The position numbers and the translations under genes were made by a program. DNA of 44,770 nt from Stappia sp. MMSF_3263 (GTDB taxonomy: Bacteria > Pseudomonadota > Alphaproteobacteria > Rhizobiales > Stappiaceae), in assembly GCF_030733745.1 (NCBI RefSeq), contig NZ_JASHIK010000027.1:1-44770 (forward strand). The letters are read 5' to 3'. Position 1 is the stretch's first letter. Every line of letters begins with the position of its first letter. Under the pieces are notes generated by a model, which saw only the letters and a program-made list of their open reading frames with translations, made no database searches and was not told the origin of the DNA. Positions 33,321-44,770 of this stretch are shown one piece after another.

Positions 33321-34651
33321 CTGCGCTTCCCCCTGAGTTTCGACTTCTTCACAAGCCCTTCATACTGATGCGCGAGCAGATGCCCCTGGATCTGGGAAAC
33401 CGTATCCATGGTCACGCTGACGACGATCAGCAAAGAGGTGCCTCCGAAGTAGAACGGAACGCCGGTCGCGGAAATGAGGAATTCGGGTAATAGACAGACC
33501 AGAACGATATAGATGGCGCCGACGCAGGTGATGCGGGTCAGCACATGATCGATATATTGCGCGGTGCGCTCGCCCGGGCGGATGCCCGGAATGAAGCCGT
33601 TGTGCTTCTTCAGATTGTCCGCGGTGTCCGACGGATTGAACACGATCGCGGTGTAGAAGAAGCAAAAGAACACGATCAGCGCCGCATAGAGCAGCATGTA
33701 GAGCGGTTGGCCGTGGCCGAGCAGCGCCGTCACCGTCGTCAGGATGCTGTTCTCGTCGCCGGTCGAGCCAAGGCCCGACAGCGTTGCGGGAACCAGCAGC
33801 AGCGACGAGGCGAAGATCGGCGGAATGACGCCGGCCGTGTTCAGCTTCAGCGGCAGGAACGAGGTGTTGCCCTCGAACATCTTGTTGCCGACATTGCGCT
33901 TGGGATACTGGATCAGCAGCCGGCGCTGCGCCCGCTCCATGAACACGATCAGCGCGATCACGACGATCGACAGGGCGATGATGCCGATGATGATCGGAGT
34001 GGCCAGCGCGCCCTGGCGGCCGAGCTCGAGCGTCGAGGCGATGGCCGAGGGAAGACCGGCGACGATGCCGGCGAAGATGATCAGCGAGATGCCGTTGCCG
34101 ATGCCCCGCGCGGTGATCTGCTCGCCGAGCCACATCAGGAACATGGTGCCGCCGACGAGCGTCACCACGGCGCTGGCACGGAAGAACCAGCCCGGGTCGA
34201 CGACGACATTGGTCGCGCTCTCCAGCCCCACGGCAATGCCGTAGGCCTGGAAGGTCGCCAGCACCACCGTACCGTAGCGGGTGTACTGGTTGATGACCTT
34301 GCGGCCCTGCTCGCCCTCCTTCTTGAGCTGCTCGAGCGAGGGCACGACGGAGGTCAGCAACTGGATGATGATCGACGCGGAGATATACGGCATGATGCCG
34401 AGCGCCAGGATCGCCATACGCTCCACGGCACCGCCGGTGAACATGTTGAACAGCCCGACGATGCCCTGCTGCGCCTGGCCGAAGGCCTGGGCGAAGGCCT
34501 CGGGGTTGATCCCCGGCAGCGGCACGTAGGTGCCGAACCGATACACAAGAAGCGCACCCAGTGTGAACCAGATACGCTTCTTCAATTCCTCGGCTTTGGC
34601 GAAAGCTGAAAAATTCAGATTAGCCGCAAGCTGTTCGGCAGCTGATGCCAT
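33317..34651 (-). CDS. secY: Preprotein translocase subunit SecY
   Basis: A 444-residue, ten-helix channel of the Sec machinery. Recognised by [18 protein letters not shown], the [20 protein letters not shown] helix region, [20 protein letters not shown], the plug and pore helices, [20 protein letters not shown] and the C-terminal [20 protein letters not shown]. Its position between rplO and adk is canonical. Confidence 0.97.
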   Translation of the reverse strand: MASAAEQLAANLNFSAFAKAEELKKRIWFTLGALLVYRFGTYVPLPGINPEAFAQAFGQAQQGIVGLFNMFTGGAVERMAILALGIMPYISASIIIQLLTSVVPSLEQLKKEGEQGRKVINQYTRYGTVVLATFQAYGIAVGLESATNVVVDPGWFFRASAVVTLVGGTMFLMWLGEQITARGIGNGISLIIFAGIVAGLPSAIASTLELGRQGALATPIIIGIIALSIVVIALIVFMERAQRRLLIQYPKRNVGNKMFEGNTSFLPLKLNTAGVIPPIFASSLLLVPATLSGLGSTGDENSILTTVTALLGHGQPLYMLLYAALIVFFCFFYTAIVFNPSDTADNLKKHNGFIPGIRPGERTAQYIDHVLTRITCVGAIYIVLVCLLPEFLISATGVPFYFGGTSLLIVVSVTMDTVSQIQGHLLAHQYEGLVKKSKLRGKRR

Positions 34652-34699
34652 TCCGGGCTCCGGTCAAATGTGAGCAATCAGAAACTGGAAAACCCAGGC

Positions 34700-35170
34700 T
34701 TATTCAGCCTGGGCTCCGATAATCGCGACCTTGCCGCCGGCCTTCTCGACCGCGGCGACGGCGGTCTTGGAGGCGCCGGCGATCTCGAAGGAGACCGCGC
34801 CCTTCAGCTCGCCGTCGGCGAGCAGGCGGACACCGTCCTTGACCCGGCGGATGACGCCGGCGGCCTTGAGGGCCTCTGCCGTCACCGTCTGCGAACCGTC
34901 GAGCTTGCCCGCATCGATTGCGATCTGCACGCGGCCGAGCGAAACGGCGGTAAAGGACTTCGCGAAGATGTTCGTGAAGCCGCGCTTCGGCAGGCGACGA
35001 TGCAGCGGCATCTGGCCGCCCTCGAAGCCCTTGATCGCGACGCCCGAACGGGACTTCTGACCCTTGACGCCACGGCCACCGGTCTTGCCCTTGCCCGAGC
35101 CGATACCACGACCAACGCGCATGCGGTCCTTGGTGGCACCCGGGTTGTCCTGGAGTTCATTCAGTTTCAT
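34700..35170 (-). CDS. rplO: 50S ribosomal protein L15
   Basis: A 156-residue 50S protein. The start [20 protein letters not shown] and the Gly-rich [20 protein letters not shown] segment are typical, as is [19 protein letters not shown]. The C-terminal globular half ends AIIGAQAE. It lies 19 bases after rpmD. Confidence 0.97.
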   Translation of the reverse strand: MKLNELQDNPGATKDRMRVGRGIGSGKGKTGGRGVKGQKSRSGVAIKGFEGGQMPLHRRLPKRGFTNIFAKSFTAVSLGRVQIAIDAGKLDGSQTVTAEALKAAGVIRRVKDGVRLLADGELKGAVSFEIAGASKTAVAAVEKAGGKVAIIGAQAE

Positions 35171-35189
35171 CGTCTGTCTCCCCGCACCC

Positions 35190-35381
35190 TTACGCGTCTG
35201 CGACGACGCGCACGAGGTGCTGAACCTTCCGGATCATGCCACGCACTTCCGGGGTATCCTTCAGCGTCGAGCGGCGGTGCATCTTGTTCAGACCAAGACC
35301 GACGAGCGTTGCCCGCTGGTCCTTCGGGCGCCGAAGAGGGCTACCCACCTGCTCGACCGTAACGGTCTTTTCGTTCGCCAT
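35190..35381 (-). CDS. rpmD: 50S ribosomal protein L30
   Basis: A 63-residue protein of the usual bacterial length. Marks are [20 protein letters not shown] and [20 protein letters not shown]. Position between rpsE and rplO confirms it. Confidence 0.97.
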   Translation of the reverse strand: MANEKTVTVEQVGSPLRRPKDQRATLVGLGLNKMHRRSTLKDTPEVRGMIRKVQHLVRVVADA

Positions 35382-35423
35382 GGAACCAAGCCTTTCTCAA
35401 GCTGGGGTCGGCAGCTGCCAGGT

Positions 35424-35996
35424 TCAAGCCTCGGCGGCCGGCACGCTATCGTCAATGTCGCGGCGACGCGACTGGATCTGCGAAACCTTGAGACCACGAC
35501 GCGCCGCGACCGAACGCGGGCTGTCTTCCTGCTTGAGGGCCTCGAAGGTGGCGCGCACCATGTTGTAGGGGTTTGCGGAGCCGAGCGACTTCGCCACGAC
35601 GTCCTGGACGCCGAGCGTCTCGAACACCGCACGCATCGGGCCACCCGCGATGATGCCGGTACCGGCCGGAGCCGCACGCAGGATCACCTTGCCGGCGCCG
35701 TGACGTCCGTTGACGTCATGATGCAGGGTCCGGCCCTCGCGCAGGGCAACGCGGATCATCGAGCGCTTGGCGGCTTCCGTCGCCTTGCGGATCGCTTCCG
35801 GCACTTCACGCGCCTTGCCGTGACCGAAGCCGACGCGGCCCTTCTGATCGCCGACCACGACGAGTGCGGCAAATCCGAAGCGGCGTCCGCCCTTCACGAC
35901 CTTGGCGACGCGATTGATGTGGACGAGCTTGTCGACAAACTCGCTGTCACGCTCCGCGCGATCGCCACCGCGCTCCCGTGTATCCTGTCTCGCCAT
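35424..35996 (-). CDS. rpsE: 30S ribosomal protein S5
   Basis: A 190-residue decoding-fidelity protein. Visible are [60 protein letters not shown] and [18 protein letters not shown]. The tail after residue 165 is the longer alphaproteobacterial type. Confidence 0.97.
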   Translation of the reverse strand: MARQDTRERGGDRAERDSEFVDKLVHINRVAKVVKGGRRFGFAALVVVGDQKGRVGFGHGKAREVPEAIRKATEAAKRSMIRVALREGRTLHHDVNGRHGAGKVILRAAPAGTGIIAGGPMRAVFETLGVQDVVAKSLGSANPYNMVRATFEALKQEDSPRSVAARRGLKVSQIQSRRRDIDDSVPAAEA

Positions 35997-36038
35997 AATT
36001 TTCGCTTCCGTTTGTCTGTGAGCGTCTTGTAACGACGA

Positions 36039-36401
36039 TCAGAATTCCAGTCCGCCCTCGCGCGCGGCATCGGCCAGAGCCTTGACGCGCCCGTGGTACA
36101 TGTAGCCGCCGCGGTCGAACACGACCTGGGTGACGCCAGCAGCCTTGGCACGCTCGGCGAGCATCTTGCCCACCGCAGCGGCGGCCGAAACGTCGGCACC
36201 CGTCTTCAGCGACGCACGAAGATCCTTCTCGATCGTCGATGCGGCAGCCAGGGTGCGCCCCTGGGCGTCGTCGATGATCTGAGCATAGATCTGCTTGGAC
36301 GAACGGTAGACCGACAGACGCGGACGGCCGTTCATAACTTTTTTGATCGAACGACGGACGCGGTCGCGGCGGCGCTCGAAGCCTGTGTTTGTCTTCGCCA
36401 T
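36039..36401 (-). CDS. rplR: 50S ribosomal protein L18
   Basis: A 120-residue 5S rRNA-binding protein. Marks are [39 protein letters not shown] and the C-terminal [20 protein letters not shown] plus AREGGLEF. Confidence 0.97.
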   Translation of the reverse strand: MAKTNTGFERRRDRVRRSIKKVMNGRPRLSVYRSSKQIYAQIIDDAQGRTLAAASTIEKDLRASLKTGADVSAAAAVGKMLAERAKAAGVTQVVFDRGGYMYHGRVKALADAAREGGLEF

Positions 36402-36412
36402 GATCCGGTCCG

Positions 36413-36946
36413 TTACTTCTTCTTGCCTTCCTTGCGGACGATAAATTCGCCCGCATAGCGGATGCCTTTGCCCTTGTAGGGCTCGGGCGGACGGTACTCG
36501 CGCAGTTCGGCGGCCACCTGGCCGACACGCTGCTTGTCGATGCCGGAGATGACGATTTCCGTCGGCTTCGGGCAGACGACGTCGATGCCCTCGGGCATCG
36601 GATAAACGACGTCATGAGAGAAGCCGAGCGCGAGCTGGACGTTCTTGCCCTGCACCTGCGCGCGGTAACCGACGCCGGTGATCTCAAGCTTCTTCTCGAA
36701 GCCTGCGCTCACGCCCGTCACCAGGTTCTCGATCATCGTGCGGGACATGCCCCACATCGCGCGCGCCGGCTTGCTGTCGACGCGCGGATTGACCGAAATC
36801 CCGTCATCCGTCATTTCGACCAGAACCAGATCATTGACCACGAAGGACAACTGCCCCTTCGGTCCCTTGACCTCTACGTTCTGGCCGTTGATCGTTGCCG
36901 TTACCCCGCTAGGCACGGGGACTGGCTTCTTGCCAATTCGAGACAT
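36413..36946 (-). CDS. rplF: 50S ribosomal protein L6
   Basis: A 177-residue protein. The ATG at 36946 gives the standard [15 protein letters not shown] start; the frame extends 32 codons further but without homology. Also seen are [32 protein letters not shown] and [20 protein letters not shown]. Confidence 0.97.
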   Translation of the reverse strand: MSRIGKKPVPVPSGVTATINGQNVEVKGPKGQLSFVVNDLVLVEMTDDGISVNPRVDSKPARAMWGMSRTMIENLVTGVSAGFEKKLEITGVGYRAQVQGKNVQLALGFSHDVVYPMPEGIDVVCPKPTEIVISGIDKQRVGQVAAELREYRPPEPYKGKGIRYAGEFIVRKEGKKK

Positions 36947-36989
36947 ATGACCAACCTGTCCAGTTAAACGTTGCGAAAGCCCCACCGCA

Positions 36990-37388
36990 TCAGAAGATGC
37001 GGCAGAGAACCTCGCCACCAACATTGTTTTCCCGGGCGTCATGATCCGCCATCACGCCACGCGGCGTGGAGAGGATCGAAACGCCGAGGCCGTTCGCGAC
37101 GCGCGGGATGTTCTTCACGGAGGAATACACCCGCCGACCCGGCTTGGACACCCGTTCGATGGAACGGATAACCGGCTCGCCGTCAAAATACTTCAACTCG
37201 ATCTCGAGTTCGGCCTTGCCGCCCTCATATTCCACGGTCGAGTAACCGCGGATATAGCCTTCTGCGGCCAGGACGTCGAGTACATGTTCGCGCAGCTTCG
37301 ATGCCGGCGTCGAGACCTTGGTCTTGCGCCGCATCTGGGCATTGCGGATCCGGGTGAGCATATCGCCCAGGGGATCGGAAATCGCCAT
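36990..37388 (-). CDS. rpsH: 30S ribosomal protein S8
   Basis: A 132-residue primary 16S rRNA-binding protein and likely operon autoregulator in many bacteria. Marks are [40 protein letters not shown] and [20 protein letters not shown], ending [10 protein letters not shown]. Confidence 0.97.
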   Translation of the reverse strand: MAISDPLGDMLTRIRNAQMRRKTKVSTPASKLREHVLDVLAAEGYIRGYSTVEYEGGKAELEIELKYFDGEPVIRSIERVSKPGRRVYSSVKNIPRVANGLGVSILSTPRGVMADHDARENNVGGEVLCRIF

Positions 37389-37400
37389 CAGACCGTCTCC

Positions 37401-37706
37401 TTACCAGCTCGACTTCACGAGGCCCGGGACGAGACCCTTGGAGCCAAGTTCGCGAAGCGCAACGCGCGACATCTTCAACTTGCGGTAATAACCGCGCGGA
37501 CGACCGGTGACTTCGCACCGGTTGCGCACGCGGATCTCCGCAGAGTTGCGCGGCAGCTTGGCAAGCTTGAGGCGCGCCGCGTAGCGCTCCTCAAGCGAAA
37601 GACTTTCGTCCTTTGCCTCGGCCTTCAGCGTCGCGCGCTTCTCGGCGTATTTCTTAACGAGCCGCTCGCGCCGCTTGTTCTTCTCGATCGCGCTCTTCTT
37701 CGCCAT
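37401..37706 (-). CDS. rpsN: 30S ribosomal protein S14, zinc-free long form
   Basis: A 101-residue S14. It has no CXXC zinc ribbon and the full length, so it is the C-minus type. Marks are [40 protein letters not shown] and the terminal [11 protein letters not shown]. Confidence 0.97.
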   Translation of the reverse strand: MAKKSAIEKNKRRERLVKKYAEKRATLKAEAKDESLSLEERYAARLKLAKLPRNSAEIRVRNRCEVTGRPRGYYRKLKMSRVALRELGSKGLVPGLVKSSW

Positions 37707-37729
37707 CGTCTGTCCTCGTTCTTTCCCGT

Positions 37730-38287
37730 TTACTTACGGAACGGGAAGTTGAACGCGCGCAGAAGCTCGCGCGCCTCGTCATCATTGTCCGCGGACGTGC
37801 ACACGATCACGTCAAGGCCCCAGATCTGGTCGACCTTGTCGTAATTGATCTCCGGGAACACGATGTGCTCCTTGATGCCCATTGCGAAGTTGCCGCGCCC
37901 GTCGAAGCTCTTGGCATTCAGGCCGCGGAAGTCACGAACGCGCGGCAGCGCGATGGTGATCAGGCGGTCCAGGAACTCGTACATGCGCTCGCCACGCAGC
38001 GTCACCTTGGCACCCAGCGGCATCTCTTCACGCACCTTGAAGGTGGCGATCGACTTGCGCGCCTTGGTGATCACCGGCTTCTGGCCGGCAATCTGTGCCA
38101 GATCCTCTGCAGCGATCTTGGCCTTCTTGCTGTCGGCCACGGCTTCGCCAACGCCCATGTTGAGAACGATCTTCTCAAGCGCGGGAATCTGCATCGGGTT
38201 CTTGTAGTTGTACTTTTCCTGCATCATCGGACGGATCTTTTCCAGATATTCCGTCTTCAGACGCGGAAGCGTCTTCGTCTCAGCCAT
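37730..38287 (-). CDS. rplE: 50S ribosomal protein L5
   Basis: A 185-residue 5S rRNA-binding protein. Marks are [60 protein letters not shown] and the terminal [17 protein letters not shown]. It overlaps rplX by 8 bases. Confidence 0.97.
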   Translation of the reverse strand: MAETKTLPRLKTEYLEKIRPMMQEKYNYKNPMQIPALEKIVLNMGVGEAVADSKKAKIAAEDLAQIAGQKPVITKARKSIATFKVREEMPLGAKVTLRGERMYEFLDRLITIALPRVRDFRGLNAKSFDGRGNFAMGIKEHIVFPEINYDKVDQIWGLDVIVCTSADNDDEARELLRAFNFPFRK

Positions 38288-38597
38288 CGATCAGATCCCC
38301 CGAACGCTTGGCCACGCGCACCTTGGTGCCGTCTTCCTTGATCTGGAACCCGACGCGCGTCGGCTTGCCGTCCTTGGGATCGGCCATCGCCAGGTTCGAA
38401 AGCTGAACCGGCAGTTCCTTCGAAATGATGCCGCCTTCGGACTGGGCCGACTGGCGGGTGTGGCGACGAACGACGTTCACGCCCCGCACGAGAGCCTTGT
38501 TGTCGTTCGGGAACATCTGAACGATCTCGCCGGTCTTGCCCTTGTCACGACCAGTGAGCACGACGACGGTGTCGCCCTTCTTCAGCTTGGCGGCCAT
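38280..38597 (-). CDS. rplX: 50S ribosomal protein L24
   Basis: A 105-residue assembly-initiator protein. The KOW motif is [20 protein letters not shown] (5-24); [20 protein letters not shown] and [20 protein letters not shown] follow. Its ATG overlaps the rplN stop by one base. Confidence 0.97.
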   Translation of the reverse strand: MAAKLKKGDTVVVLTGRDKGKTGEIVQMFPNDNKALVRGVNVVRRHTRQSAQSEGGIISKELPVQLSNLAMADPKDGKPTRVGFQIKEDGTKVRVAKRSGDLIDG

Positions 38598-38965
38598 TAC
38601 AGCACCTCCGGCGCGAGCGAAATCACCTTCATGTGGTTCTTCGCACGCAGTTCACGCGGAACCGGGCCGAAGATACGGGTGCCGATCGGTTCCTTGTTGT
38701 TGTTGACCAGCACTGCCGCATTGCGGTCGAACCGGATCACTGAGCCGTCGGGCCGGCGGATATCCTTCGCCGTACGCACGACGACCGCTTTCATCACGTC
38801 GCCCTTTTTCACGCGGCCGCGCGGATTGGCCTCCTTGACGCTGACGACGATGATGTCGCCAACGCTGGCATATTTCCGCTTCGAGCCGCCGAGCACTTTG
38901 ATGCACATGACACGACGGGCGCCGGAATTGTCCGCCACGTCGAGGTTTGTTTGCATCTGAATCAT
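38597..38965 (-). CDS. rplN: 50S ribosomal protein L14
   Basis: A 122-residue, highly conserved subunit-interface protein. Marks are [40 protein letters not shown] and [20 protein letters not shown]. Standard length. Confidence 0.98.
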   Translation of the reverse strand: MIQMQTNLDVADNSGARRVMCIKVLGGSKRKYASVGDIIVVSVKEANPRGRVKKGDVMKAVVVRTAKDIRRPDGSVIRFDRNAAVLVNNNKEPIGTRIFGPVPRELRAKNHMKVISLAPEVL

Positions 38966-39020
38966 GACTGGCCGCCTTGTATTTTATCACCGCGTCCCTC
39001 ACGGGACGCCGGAAGTCACG

Positions 39021-39263
39021 TCAGTCCGCGGTCGACCCTTCGACAACGGTCCAGGTTTTGGTCTTCGAGACCGGCGCGCATTCCTGGATGAGGACGGTGT
39101 CCCCGGCCTTGTGCGCGTTGGTCTCGTCATGCGCCCGATACTTCTTCGAGCGCCGAACGGTCTTCTTGAACAACGGATGCGTGAAGCGGCGCTCCACACG
39201 AACCGTCACCGTCTTGTCATTGGCATCGCTGACCACGACGCCCTGCAGAACGCGTTTCGGCAT
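39021..39263 (-). CDS. rpsQ: 30S ribosomal protein S17
   Basis: An 80-residue 16S rRNA-binding protein. The ATG at 39263 ([20 protein letters not shown]) was chosen by homology. [20 protein letters not shown] and [20 protein letters not shown] are typical. Confidence 0.97.
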   Translation of the reverse strand: MPKRVLQGVVVSDANDKTVTVRVERRFTHPLFKKTVRRSKKYRAHDETNAHKAGDTVLIQECAPVSKTKTWTVVEGSTAD

Positions 39264-39273
39264 CTCGATCTCC

Positions 39274-39474
39274 TTACGCGCTTGTCGACACGCGCTTTTC
39301 GCGCATGATCGTTTGAATGCGCGCGATGTCGCGACGCACCTGGCGCACACGCGCCGTGTTCTCGAGCTGGCCCGTCGCCCGCTGGAAGCGCAGGTTGAAC
39401 TGCTCCTTCTTCAGGCTCTCGAGCTCCGTACCCAGCTCATCCGTGGTCTTTGCCCGAACGTCTGTCGCCTTCAT
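39274..39474 (-). CDS. rpmC: 50S ribosomal protein L29
   Basis: A 66-residue two-helix protein near the exit tunnel where trigger factor and SRP dock. Marks are [20 protein letters not shown] and [14 protein letters not shown]. It is 10 bases upstream of rpsQ. Confidence 0.96.
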   Translation of the reverse strand: MKATDVRAKTTDELGTELESLKKEQFNLRFQRATGQLENTARVRQVRRDIARIQTIMREKRVSTSA

Positions 39475-39498
39475 GGCACCTGTTCTCCTGGTCGCGCC

Positions 39499-39912
39499 TT
39501 AGTCGGCGATCCGCTGGACGAAGCGGCACTTGATCGGCAGTTTTGCCGCGGCAAGCCGCATCGCTTCGCGCGCCGTATCTTCCGACACGCCGTCAATCTC
39601 GAACATGATCCGCCCGGGCTTGACCTTTGCGGCCCAGTAGTCCGGCGAACCCTTACCCTTACCCATACGCACTTCGGTCGGCTTCGACGACACCGGCACG
39701 TCCGGGAAGATCCTGATCCAAACACGGCCCGCACGCTTCATGTGACGGGTCATGGCACGACGGGCCGCCTCGATCTGGCGCGCGGTCACCCGCTCCGGCT
39801 CGACGGCCTTCAGGCCGAAGGCGCCGAAGTTGAGATCCGTACCGCCCTTGGCGGTGCCGTGGATCCGGCCCTTGTGCTGCTTGCGGAACTTCGTTCGCTT
39901 CGGTTGCAGCAT
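39499..39912 (-). CDS. rplP: 50S ribosomal protein L16
   Basis: A 137-residue protein near the A site. Marks are [25 protein letters not shown]-type helix ([20 protein letters not shown]), [20 protein letters not shown] and [20 protein letters not shown]. Confidence 0.98.
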   Translation of the reverse strand: MLQPKRTKFRKQHKGRIHGTAKGGTDLNFGAFGLKAVEPERVTARQIEAARRAMTRHMKRAGRVWIRIFPDVPVSSKPTEVRMGKGKGSPDYWAAKVKPGRIMFEIDGVSEDTAREAMRLAAAKLPIKCRFVQRIAD

Positions 39913-39957
39913 CTCTTCTCTCGCTCTTTGCTTCTGTCCAAGACCCGACCGGCGCCG

Positions 39958-40673
<716 letters not shown>

Positions 40674-40674
<1 letters not shown>

Positions 40675-41054
40675 CAGGCAGTCTCCTCGACTTCGCGGAC
40701 GACGATGGTCAGGTTCGAAAACGGCTTTTCGATCCGACCGACGCGACCCCGGGCCCGCGCCTGGAAGCGCTTGATCACGAAAGCCTTGCCCACATGCGCC
40801 TCGGCGACGACCAGACTGTCGACGTCGAGATCGTGGTTGTTCTCCGCATTTGCGATCGCCGACATGAGCGCCTTCTTGACGTCGTCGGAGATGCGCTTGC
40901 GAGAGAAGGTCAGGTCGGCGAGAGCCTTTTCAACCTTCTTGCCGCGGATCGACGCCGCGACGAGGTTCAGCTTGCGCGGTGAAACGCGCAGCATCCGGGC
41001 GACCGCCTTCGCCTCGTTGTCGGCGAGCGCGCGCCCGCCCTTCGGCTTGCCCAT
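40674..41054 (-). CDS. rplV: 50S ribosomal protein L22
   Basis: A 126-residue exit-tunnel protein. The ATG at 41054 ([20 protein letters not shown]) follows rpsS closely and gives the normal length; the open frame extends back to 41237 only as an overlap. [20 protein letters not shown] and [20 protein letters not shown] are typical. Confidence 0.97.
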
Positions 41055-41056
41055 CG

Positions 41057-41335
41057 TTACTTCCTCTTCGCCTTCTTGTCGGCGCCGTGGCCATAGTAGG
41101 TACGGGTCGGCGAGAACTCGCCGAACTTGTGCCCGATCATGTCCTCGGACACCAGAACCGGAACGTGCTTCTGGCCGTTGTAGACGCCGAAGGTCAATCC
41201 CACGAATTGCGGCAGGATCGTCGAGCGGCGGCTCCACATCTTGATGACTTCGTTACGACCCGAGGCGCGGACCTTGTCTGCCTTTTTAAGCAGAAAGCCG
41301 TCGACGAACGGGCCCTTCCAAACAGAACGTGCCAT
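41057..41335 (-). CDS. rpsS: 30S ribosomal protein S19
   Basis: A 92-residue protein of the 30S head. Marks are [40 protein letters not shown] and [20 protein letters not shown]. Standard length. Confidence 0.98.
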   Translation of the reverse strand: MARSVWKGPFVDGFLLKKADKVRASGRNEVIKMWSRRSTILPQFVGLTFGVYNGQKHVPVLVSEDMIGHKFGEFSPTRTYYGHGADKKAKRK

Positions 41336-41347
41336 TCCAGGCCCCTC

Positions 41348-42181
41348 TTATTTCTTGCGCGCGTGGCGGCTGCGGACGATGAACTTGTCCGTGGCCTTGT
41401 TGCGACGCGTGCGCTTGCCCTTGGTCGGCTTGCCCCACGGGGTGACCGGGTGACGGCCGCCCGAGGTCCGGCCTTCACCACCGCCATGCGGGTGGTCGAC
41501 CGGGTTCATGGCGACGCCGCGGACATGCGGGGTACGACCCAGCCACCGCGAACGGCCGGCCTTGCCGAGATTGATGTTGCCGTGGTCCTGGTTCGACACC
41601 GCGCCGATCGAGGCCATGCAGGTGCCGAGGATACGGCGCTGCTCGCCCGACTGGAGGCGCACGGTGGTGTAACCCTGGTCACGGCCGACGATCTGCGCAT
41701 AGGCGCCTGCCGAACGTGCGATCTGACCGCCCTTGCCGGGCTTCAGCTCGATATTGTGCACGATCGTGCCGACCGGGATCGAAGCCAGCGGCATTGCATT
41801 GCCCGGCTTGATGTCGGCCTGCTTGCCGGAAATGACCTTGTCGCCAACGGCCAGGCGCTGCGGCGCCAGGATGTAGGAGAGCTCGCCGTCCTCATACTTG
41901 ATGAGGGCGATGAAGGCCGTCCGGTTGGGATCGTACTCGATCCGCTCGACCGTGGCGGAAATGTCCGCACGGGTCCGCTTGAAGTCGACCAGACGATAAC
42001 GGCGCTTGTGGCCGCCACCGCGGTTCGGTGCCGTCGTGCGGCCGGTGTTGTTGCGGCCACCCGTCTTCGACAGGCCTTCCGTCAGCGTCTTAACCGGCTT
42101 GCCCTTGTAGAGCGAGGACCGGTCGACCAGCACGAGCTGGCGACGGCCGGGCGACGTCGGATTAAAGGTCTTGAGTGCCAT
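41348..42181 (-). CDS. rplB: 50S ribosomal protein L2
   Basis: A 277-residue protein at the peptidyl-transferase region. Marks are [60 protein letters not shown] (with the essential His) and the basic C-terminal [17 protein letters not shown]. Confidence 0.98.
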   Translation of the reverse strand: MALKTFNPTSPGRRQLVLVDRSSLYKGKPVKTLTEGLSKTGGRNNTGRTTAPNRGGGHKRRYRLVDFKRTRADISATVERIEYDPNRTAFIALIKYEDGELSYILAPQRLAVGDKVISGKQADIKPGNAMPLASIPVGTIVHNIELKPGKGGQIARSAGAYAQIVGRDQGYTTVRLQSGEQRRILGTCMASIGAVSNQDHGNINLGKAGRSRWLGRTPHVRGVAMNPVDHPHGGGEGRTSGGRHPVTPWGKPTKGKRTRRNKATDKFIVRSRHARKK

Positions 42182-42197
42182 TTTTCCTTCTCCGCCC

Positions 42198-42491
42198 TCA
42201 GAGTCCGGTGGTCACGTCGATGGCCTGGCCGTCCTGCAGGGTCACGACCGCCTTTTTGACGTCGGACTGCTGGCCGAGCCGGCCGCGGAAACGCTTCTGC
42301 TTGCCCTTGCGGACCAGCGTGTTCACCGCGGTGACCTTGACGCCGAAAAGGGCCTCGACAGCCGCCTTGATCTCGGGCTTGGTCGCCGTCGACGAGACGT
42401 TGAAAACGACCTTGTTCTGCTCCGAAGCGAAAGTCGCCTTCTCGGTGATCACCGGGGAAACGACCGTGTCATAGTGCTTCAGCGTGCTCAT
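42198..42491 (-). CDS. rplW: 50S ribosomal protein L23
   Basis: A 97-residue exit-tunnel protein that docks trigger factor. Marks are [40 protein letters not shown] and the [19 protein letters not shown] tail. It overlaps rplD by 4 bases. Confidence 0.97.
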   Translation of the reverse strand: MSTLKHYDTVVSPVITEKATFASEQNKVVFNVSSTATKPEIKAAVEALFGVKVTAVNTLVRKGKQKRFRGRLGQQSDVKKAVVTLQDGQAIDVTTGL

Positions 42492-43108
42492 TTGAACCGC
42501 TCCTCGAGAGCCGACACCGCCGCCTTGGTCAGCACCAGCTTCTCGCGACGCAGGATGTCATAGACGTTGATGCCCTCGATCGGCAGCAGGTCGATCGCCG
42601 GGATGTTGCGCGAGGCGAGGCGGAAGTTCGCATCGACATCGCTGCCATCCACGAAGAGCGCGTTCTTGAGCCCGAGCTTCGCGAAACGGGCCGCAAGAGC
42701 CTTGGTCTTCGCTTCCTCGGCGCTCGCCGCGTCGACGATGATCAGGCCGTTGGCCTTGAACTTCGCCGAAAGCGCATGACGCAGGCCGAGAGCGCGGACC
42801 TTCTTCGGCAGATCGTGGGCGTGGCTGCGCACGACCGGGCCGTGAGCCTTGCCGCCGCCGCGGAACTGCGGGGCCTTCTTGTTGCCGTGACGCGCGCCGC
42901 CGGAGCCTTTCTGGCGGACGAACTTCTTCGTCGAGCCGGAAACTTCCGAACGCTGCAGCGCCTTGTGCGTGCCAGCCTGGCGGCGCGCCAGCTGCCAGCG
43001 CACGACGCGGTGGATCAGGTCGGTGCGCGGGTCGAGACCGAAGATCTCGTCCGACACCGTGATCGAACCGGCGGCGGCCCCGTCCAGGGTCTTCACCTCA
43101 AGTTCCAT
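42488..43108 (-). CDS. rplD: 50S ribosomal protein L4
   Basis: A 206-residue protein with a long tunnel-lining loop. The ATG at 43108 ([10 protein letters not shown]) overlaps the rplC stop; a GTG one codon earlier is less likely. Marks are [40 protein letters not shown] and [20 protein letters not shown]. Confidence 0.97.
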   Translation of the reverse strand: MELEVKTLDGAAAGSITVSDEIFGLDPRTDLIHRVVRWQLARRQAGTHKALQRSEVSGSTKKFVRQKGSGGARHGNKKAPQFRGGGKAHGPVVRSHAHDLPKKVRALGLRHALSAKFKANGLIIVDAASAEEAKTKALAARFAKLGLKNALFVDGSDVDANFRLASRNIPAIDLLPIEGINVYDILRREKLVLTKAAVSALEERFK

Positions 43109-43818
43109 CACTCACTCTCCTTCTCGACCGCAACGGCAGCGTCCGTCGAACGGTACGCACCCGGCATCGGCACGCCTTCCGGCAGCGCCTTCTTCACCGC
43201 GTCGCGGATAACGATCCAGCCGCCCTTGGAGCCCGGCACCGCACCCTGGATCATGATCAATCCGCGCTCCACGTCGGTGCGCACGATCTTCAGATTCTGG
43301 GTCGTTACCTGCTCGGCGCCCATCTGGCCGGCCATCTTCTTGCCCTTGAACACCTTGCCGGGGTCCTGGCACTGGCCGGTCGAGCCATGCGCACGGTGGG
43401 TAATGGACACGCCGTGAGAGGCGCGCATGCCACCGAAATTGTGCCGCTTCATGGCACCCGCAAAGCCCTTACCGATCGAGGTGCCCGTGACATCCACGAA
43501 CTGTCCCTCGACGAAATGGTCGGCCGTGATTTCGGCCCCCACCTCGATCAGGTTCTCCGAAGAGACCCGGAACTCGGCAAGTCGGCGCTTCGGCTCGACG
43601 CTGGCCACCGCAAAGTGGCCGCGCATTGCCTTCGGCGTGTTCTTGACTTTGGCCAGACCGGCGCCGACCTGCAGCGCGACATAGCCATTCTTCTCTTCCG
43701 TCCGGTGGGCGATAACCTGACAGTTTTCGAGCTTCAGCACCGTCACCGGCACATGCTCTCCCGCATCATTATAGATGCGCGTCATACCCACCTTCTGTGC
43801 GATCACTCCAGAACGCAT
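43108..43818 (-). CDS. rplC: 50S ribosomal protein L3
   Basis: A 236-residue assembly protein. Marks are [60 protein letters not shown] (containing the conserved Gln site of N5-methylation) and [20 protein letters not shown]. The acidic tail EKESE is variable. Confidence 0.97.
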   Translation of the reverse strand: MRSGVIAQKVGMTRIYNDAGEHVPVTVLKLENCQVIAHRTEEKNGYVALQVGAGLAKVKNTPKAMRGHFAVASVEPKRRLAEFRVSSENLIEVGAEITADHFVEGQFVDVTGTSIGKGFAGAMKRHNFGGMRASHGVSITHRAHGSTGQCQDPGKVFKGKKMAGQMGAEQVTTQNLKIVRTDVERGLIMIQGAVPGSKGGWIVIRDAVKKALPEGVPMPGAYRSTDAAVAVEKESE

Positions 43819-43841
43819 CGGCGTGTCCCCTTGTGAGCGCC

Positions 43842-44150
43842 TTACAGCTTGATCTCGACGTCGACACCGGCCGCGAGGTCGAGCTTCATCAGCGCGTCCA
43901 CGGTCTGCGGCGTCGGATCAACGATGTCGAGGAGGCGCTTATGCGTGCGCATCTCGAACTGATCACGGCTTTTCTTGTCGATATGCGGACCACGAAGCAC
44001 GGTGTACTTCTCGATCCGCGTGGGCAGCGGCACGGGGCCGCGCACTTGTGCACCGGTCCGCTTCGCCGTGTTGACGATCTCGCGGGTCGACGCATCGAGA
44101 ACGCGATGGTCGAACGCCTTGAGACGGATCCGAATGTTTTGACCGTTCAT
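43842..44150 (-). CDS. rpsJ: 30S ribosomal protein S10
   Basis: A 102-residue protein that also binds NusB in antitermination. Marks are [40 protein letters not shown] and [20 protein letters not shown]. It is the first gene of the S10 block, directly after tuf. Confidence 0.98.
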   Translation of the reverse strand: MNGQNIRIRLKAFDHRVLDASTREIVNTAKRTGAQVRGPVPLPTRIEKYTVLRGPHIDKKSRDQFEMRTHKRLLDIVDPTPQTVDALMKLDLAAGVDVEIKL

Positions 44151-44169
44151 GTCTCAATCCCCGTGCGGG

Positions 44170-44194
44170 TCAGGCGGGCTCGTGTCCCGCCTGA
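44170..44194 (-). other. Hairpin between tuf and rpsJ
   Basis: TCAGGCGGG (44170-44178) and CCCGCCTGA (44186-44194) form a perfect 9-bp stem with a 7-base loop in the 53-base gap between tuf and rpsJ. There is no T-tract on the minus strand, so it may be a processing or partial-attenuation site rather than a full terminator. Confidence 0.5.
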
Positions 44195-44203
44195 TCTCCG
44201 CAA

Positions 44204-44770
<567 letters not shown>

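Overview
The window is GC-rich chromosomal DNA that looks like an alphaproteobacterium of the order Hyphomicrobiales (Rhizobiales), possibly Stappia-like. The evidence is an uninterrupted S10-spc-alpha ribosomal block running secY-adk-rpsM-rpsK-rpoA-rplQ, an ATP12-type F1-ATPase assembly gene beside an HAD phosphatase and an RluA-family pseudouridine synthase, a zinc-free S14, a short-form adenylate kinase, and typical alphaproteobacterial accessory genes (DevABC-type exporter, Anbu cluster, DUF3376 patatin). The genus is inference. There are no insertion sequences, phage genes or CRISPR arrays.

Layout. 1-4.9 kb: the tail of an upstream gene with its terminator, an aldo/keto reductase, a small secreted protein, a WYL regulator divergent from a two-fold ABM-like protein with a palindromic operator candidate between them, and a methyl-accepting chemotaxis protein. 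5.3-9.5 kb: a four-gene cluster of circularly permuted ATP-grasp, alpha-E (DUF403), transglutaminase-like and Anbu proteasome-like hydrolase. This is the conserved Anbu neighbourhood, thought to make and break amide/peptide linkages on an unknown substrate. 9.5-13.4 kb: a DevABC-type exporter (HlyD adaptor, FtsX-like permease, ATPase) divergent from a TetR regulator, with a perfect 13-bp inverted repeat between them. 13.4-15.8 kb: an endonuclease/exonuclease/phosphatase-fold protein divergent from two unusual beta-rich, Ser/Thr-rich proteins that resemble a pore-forming protein and an aegerolysin-type partner. This is the least explained part of the window. 15.6-18.3 kb: ATP12, an HAD phosphatase with an apparent CTG start, and a pseudouridine synthase. 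The ATP12 frame runs antisense into the small beta-protein gene, so its 3' end looks rearranged.

18.4-30 kb: a TetR regulator with three operator-like palindromes at exact 24-bp spacing, a Rid-family protein, a CrcB fluoride channel, a VOC protein, an MgtE magnesium transporter, tRNA-Leu(GAG), a stand-alone FliN-like protein, LipB, a small secreted protein, FolB, a large patatin-like hydrolase, RarA, and a Do-type periplasmic protease. 30-44.8 kb (minus strand): the ribosomal operon from rplQ back to rpsJ and the 3' part of tuf, which runs off the right edge.

Almost everything from 15.6 kb rightwards is minus-strand housekeeping. The accessory and regulatory novelty lies in 2-19 kb. Functional calls come from recognising protein motifs by eye; no database search was possible.
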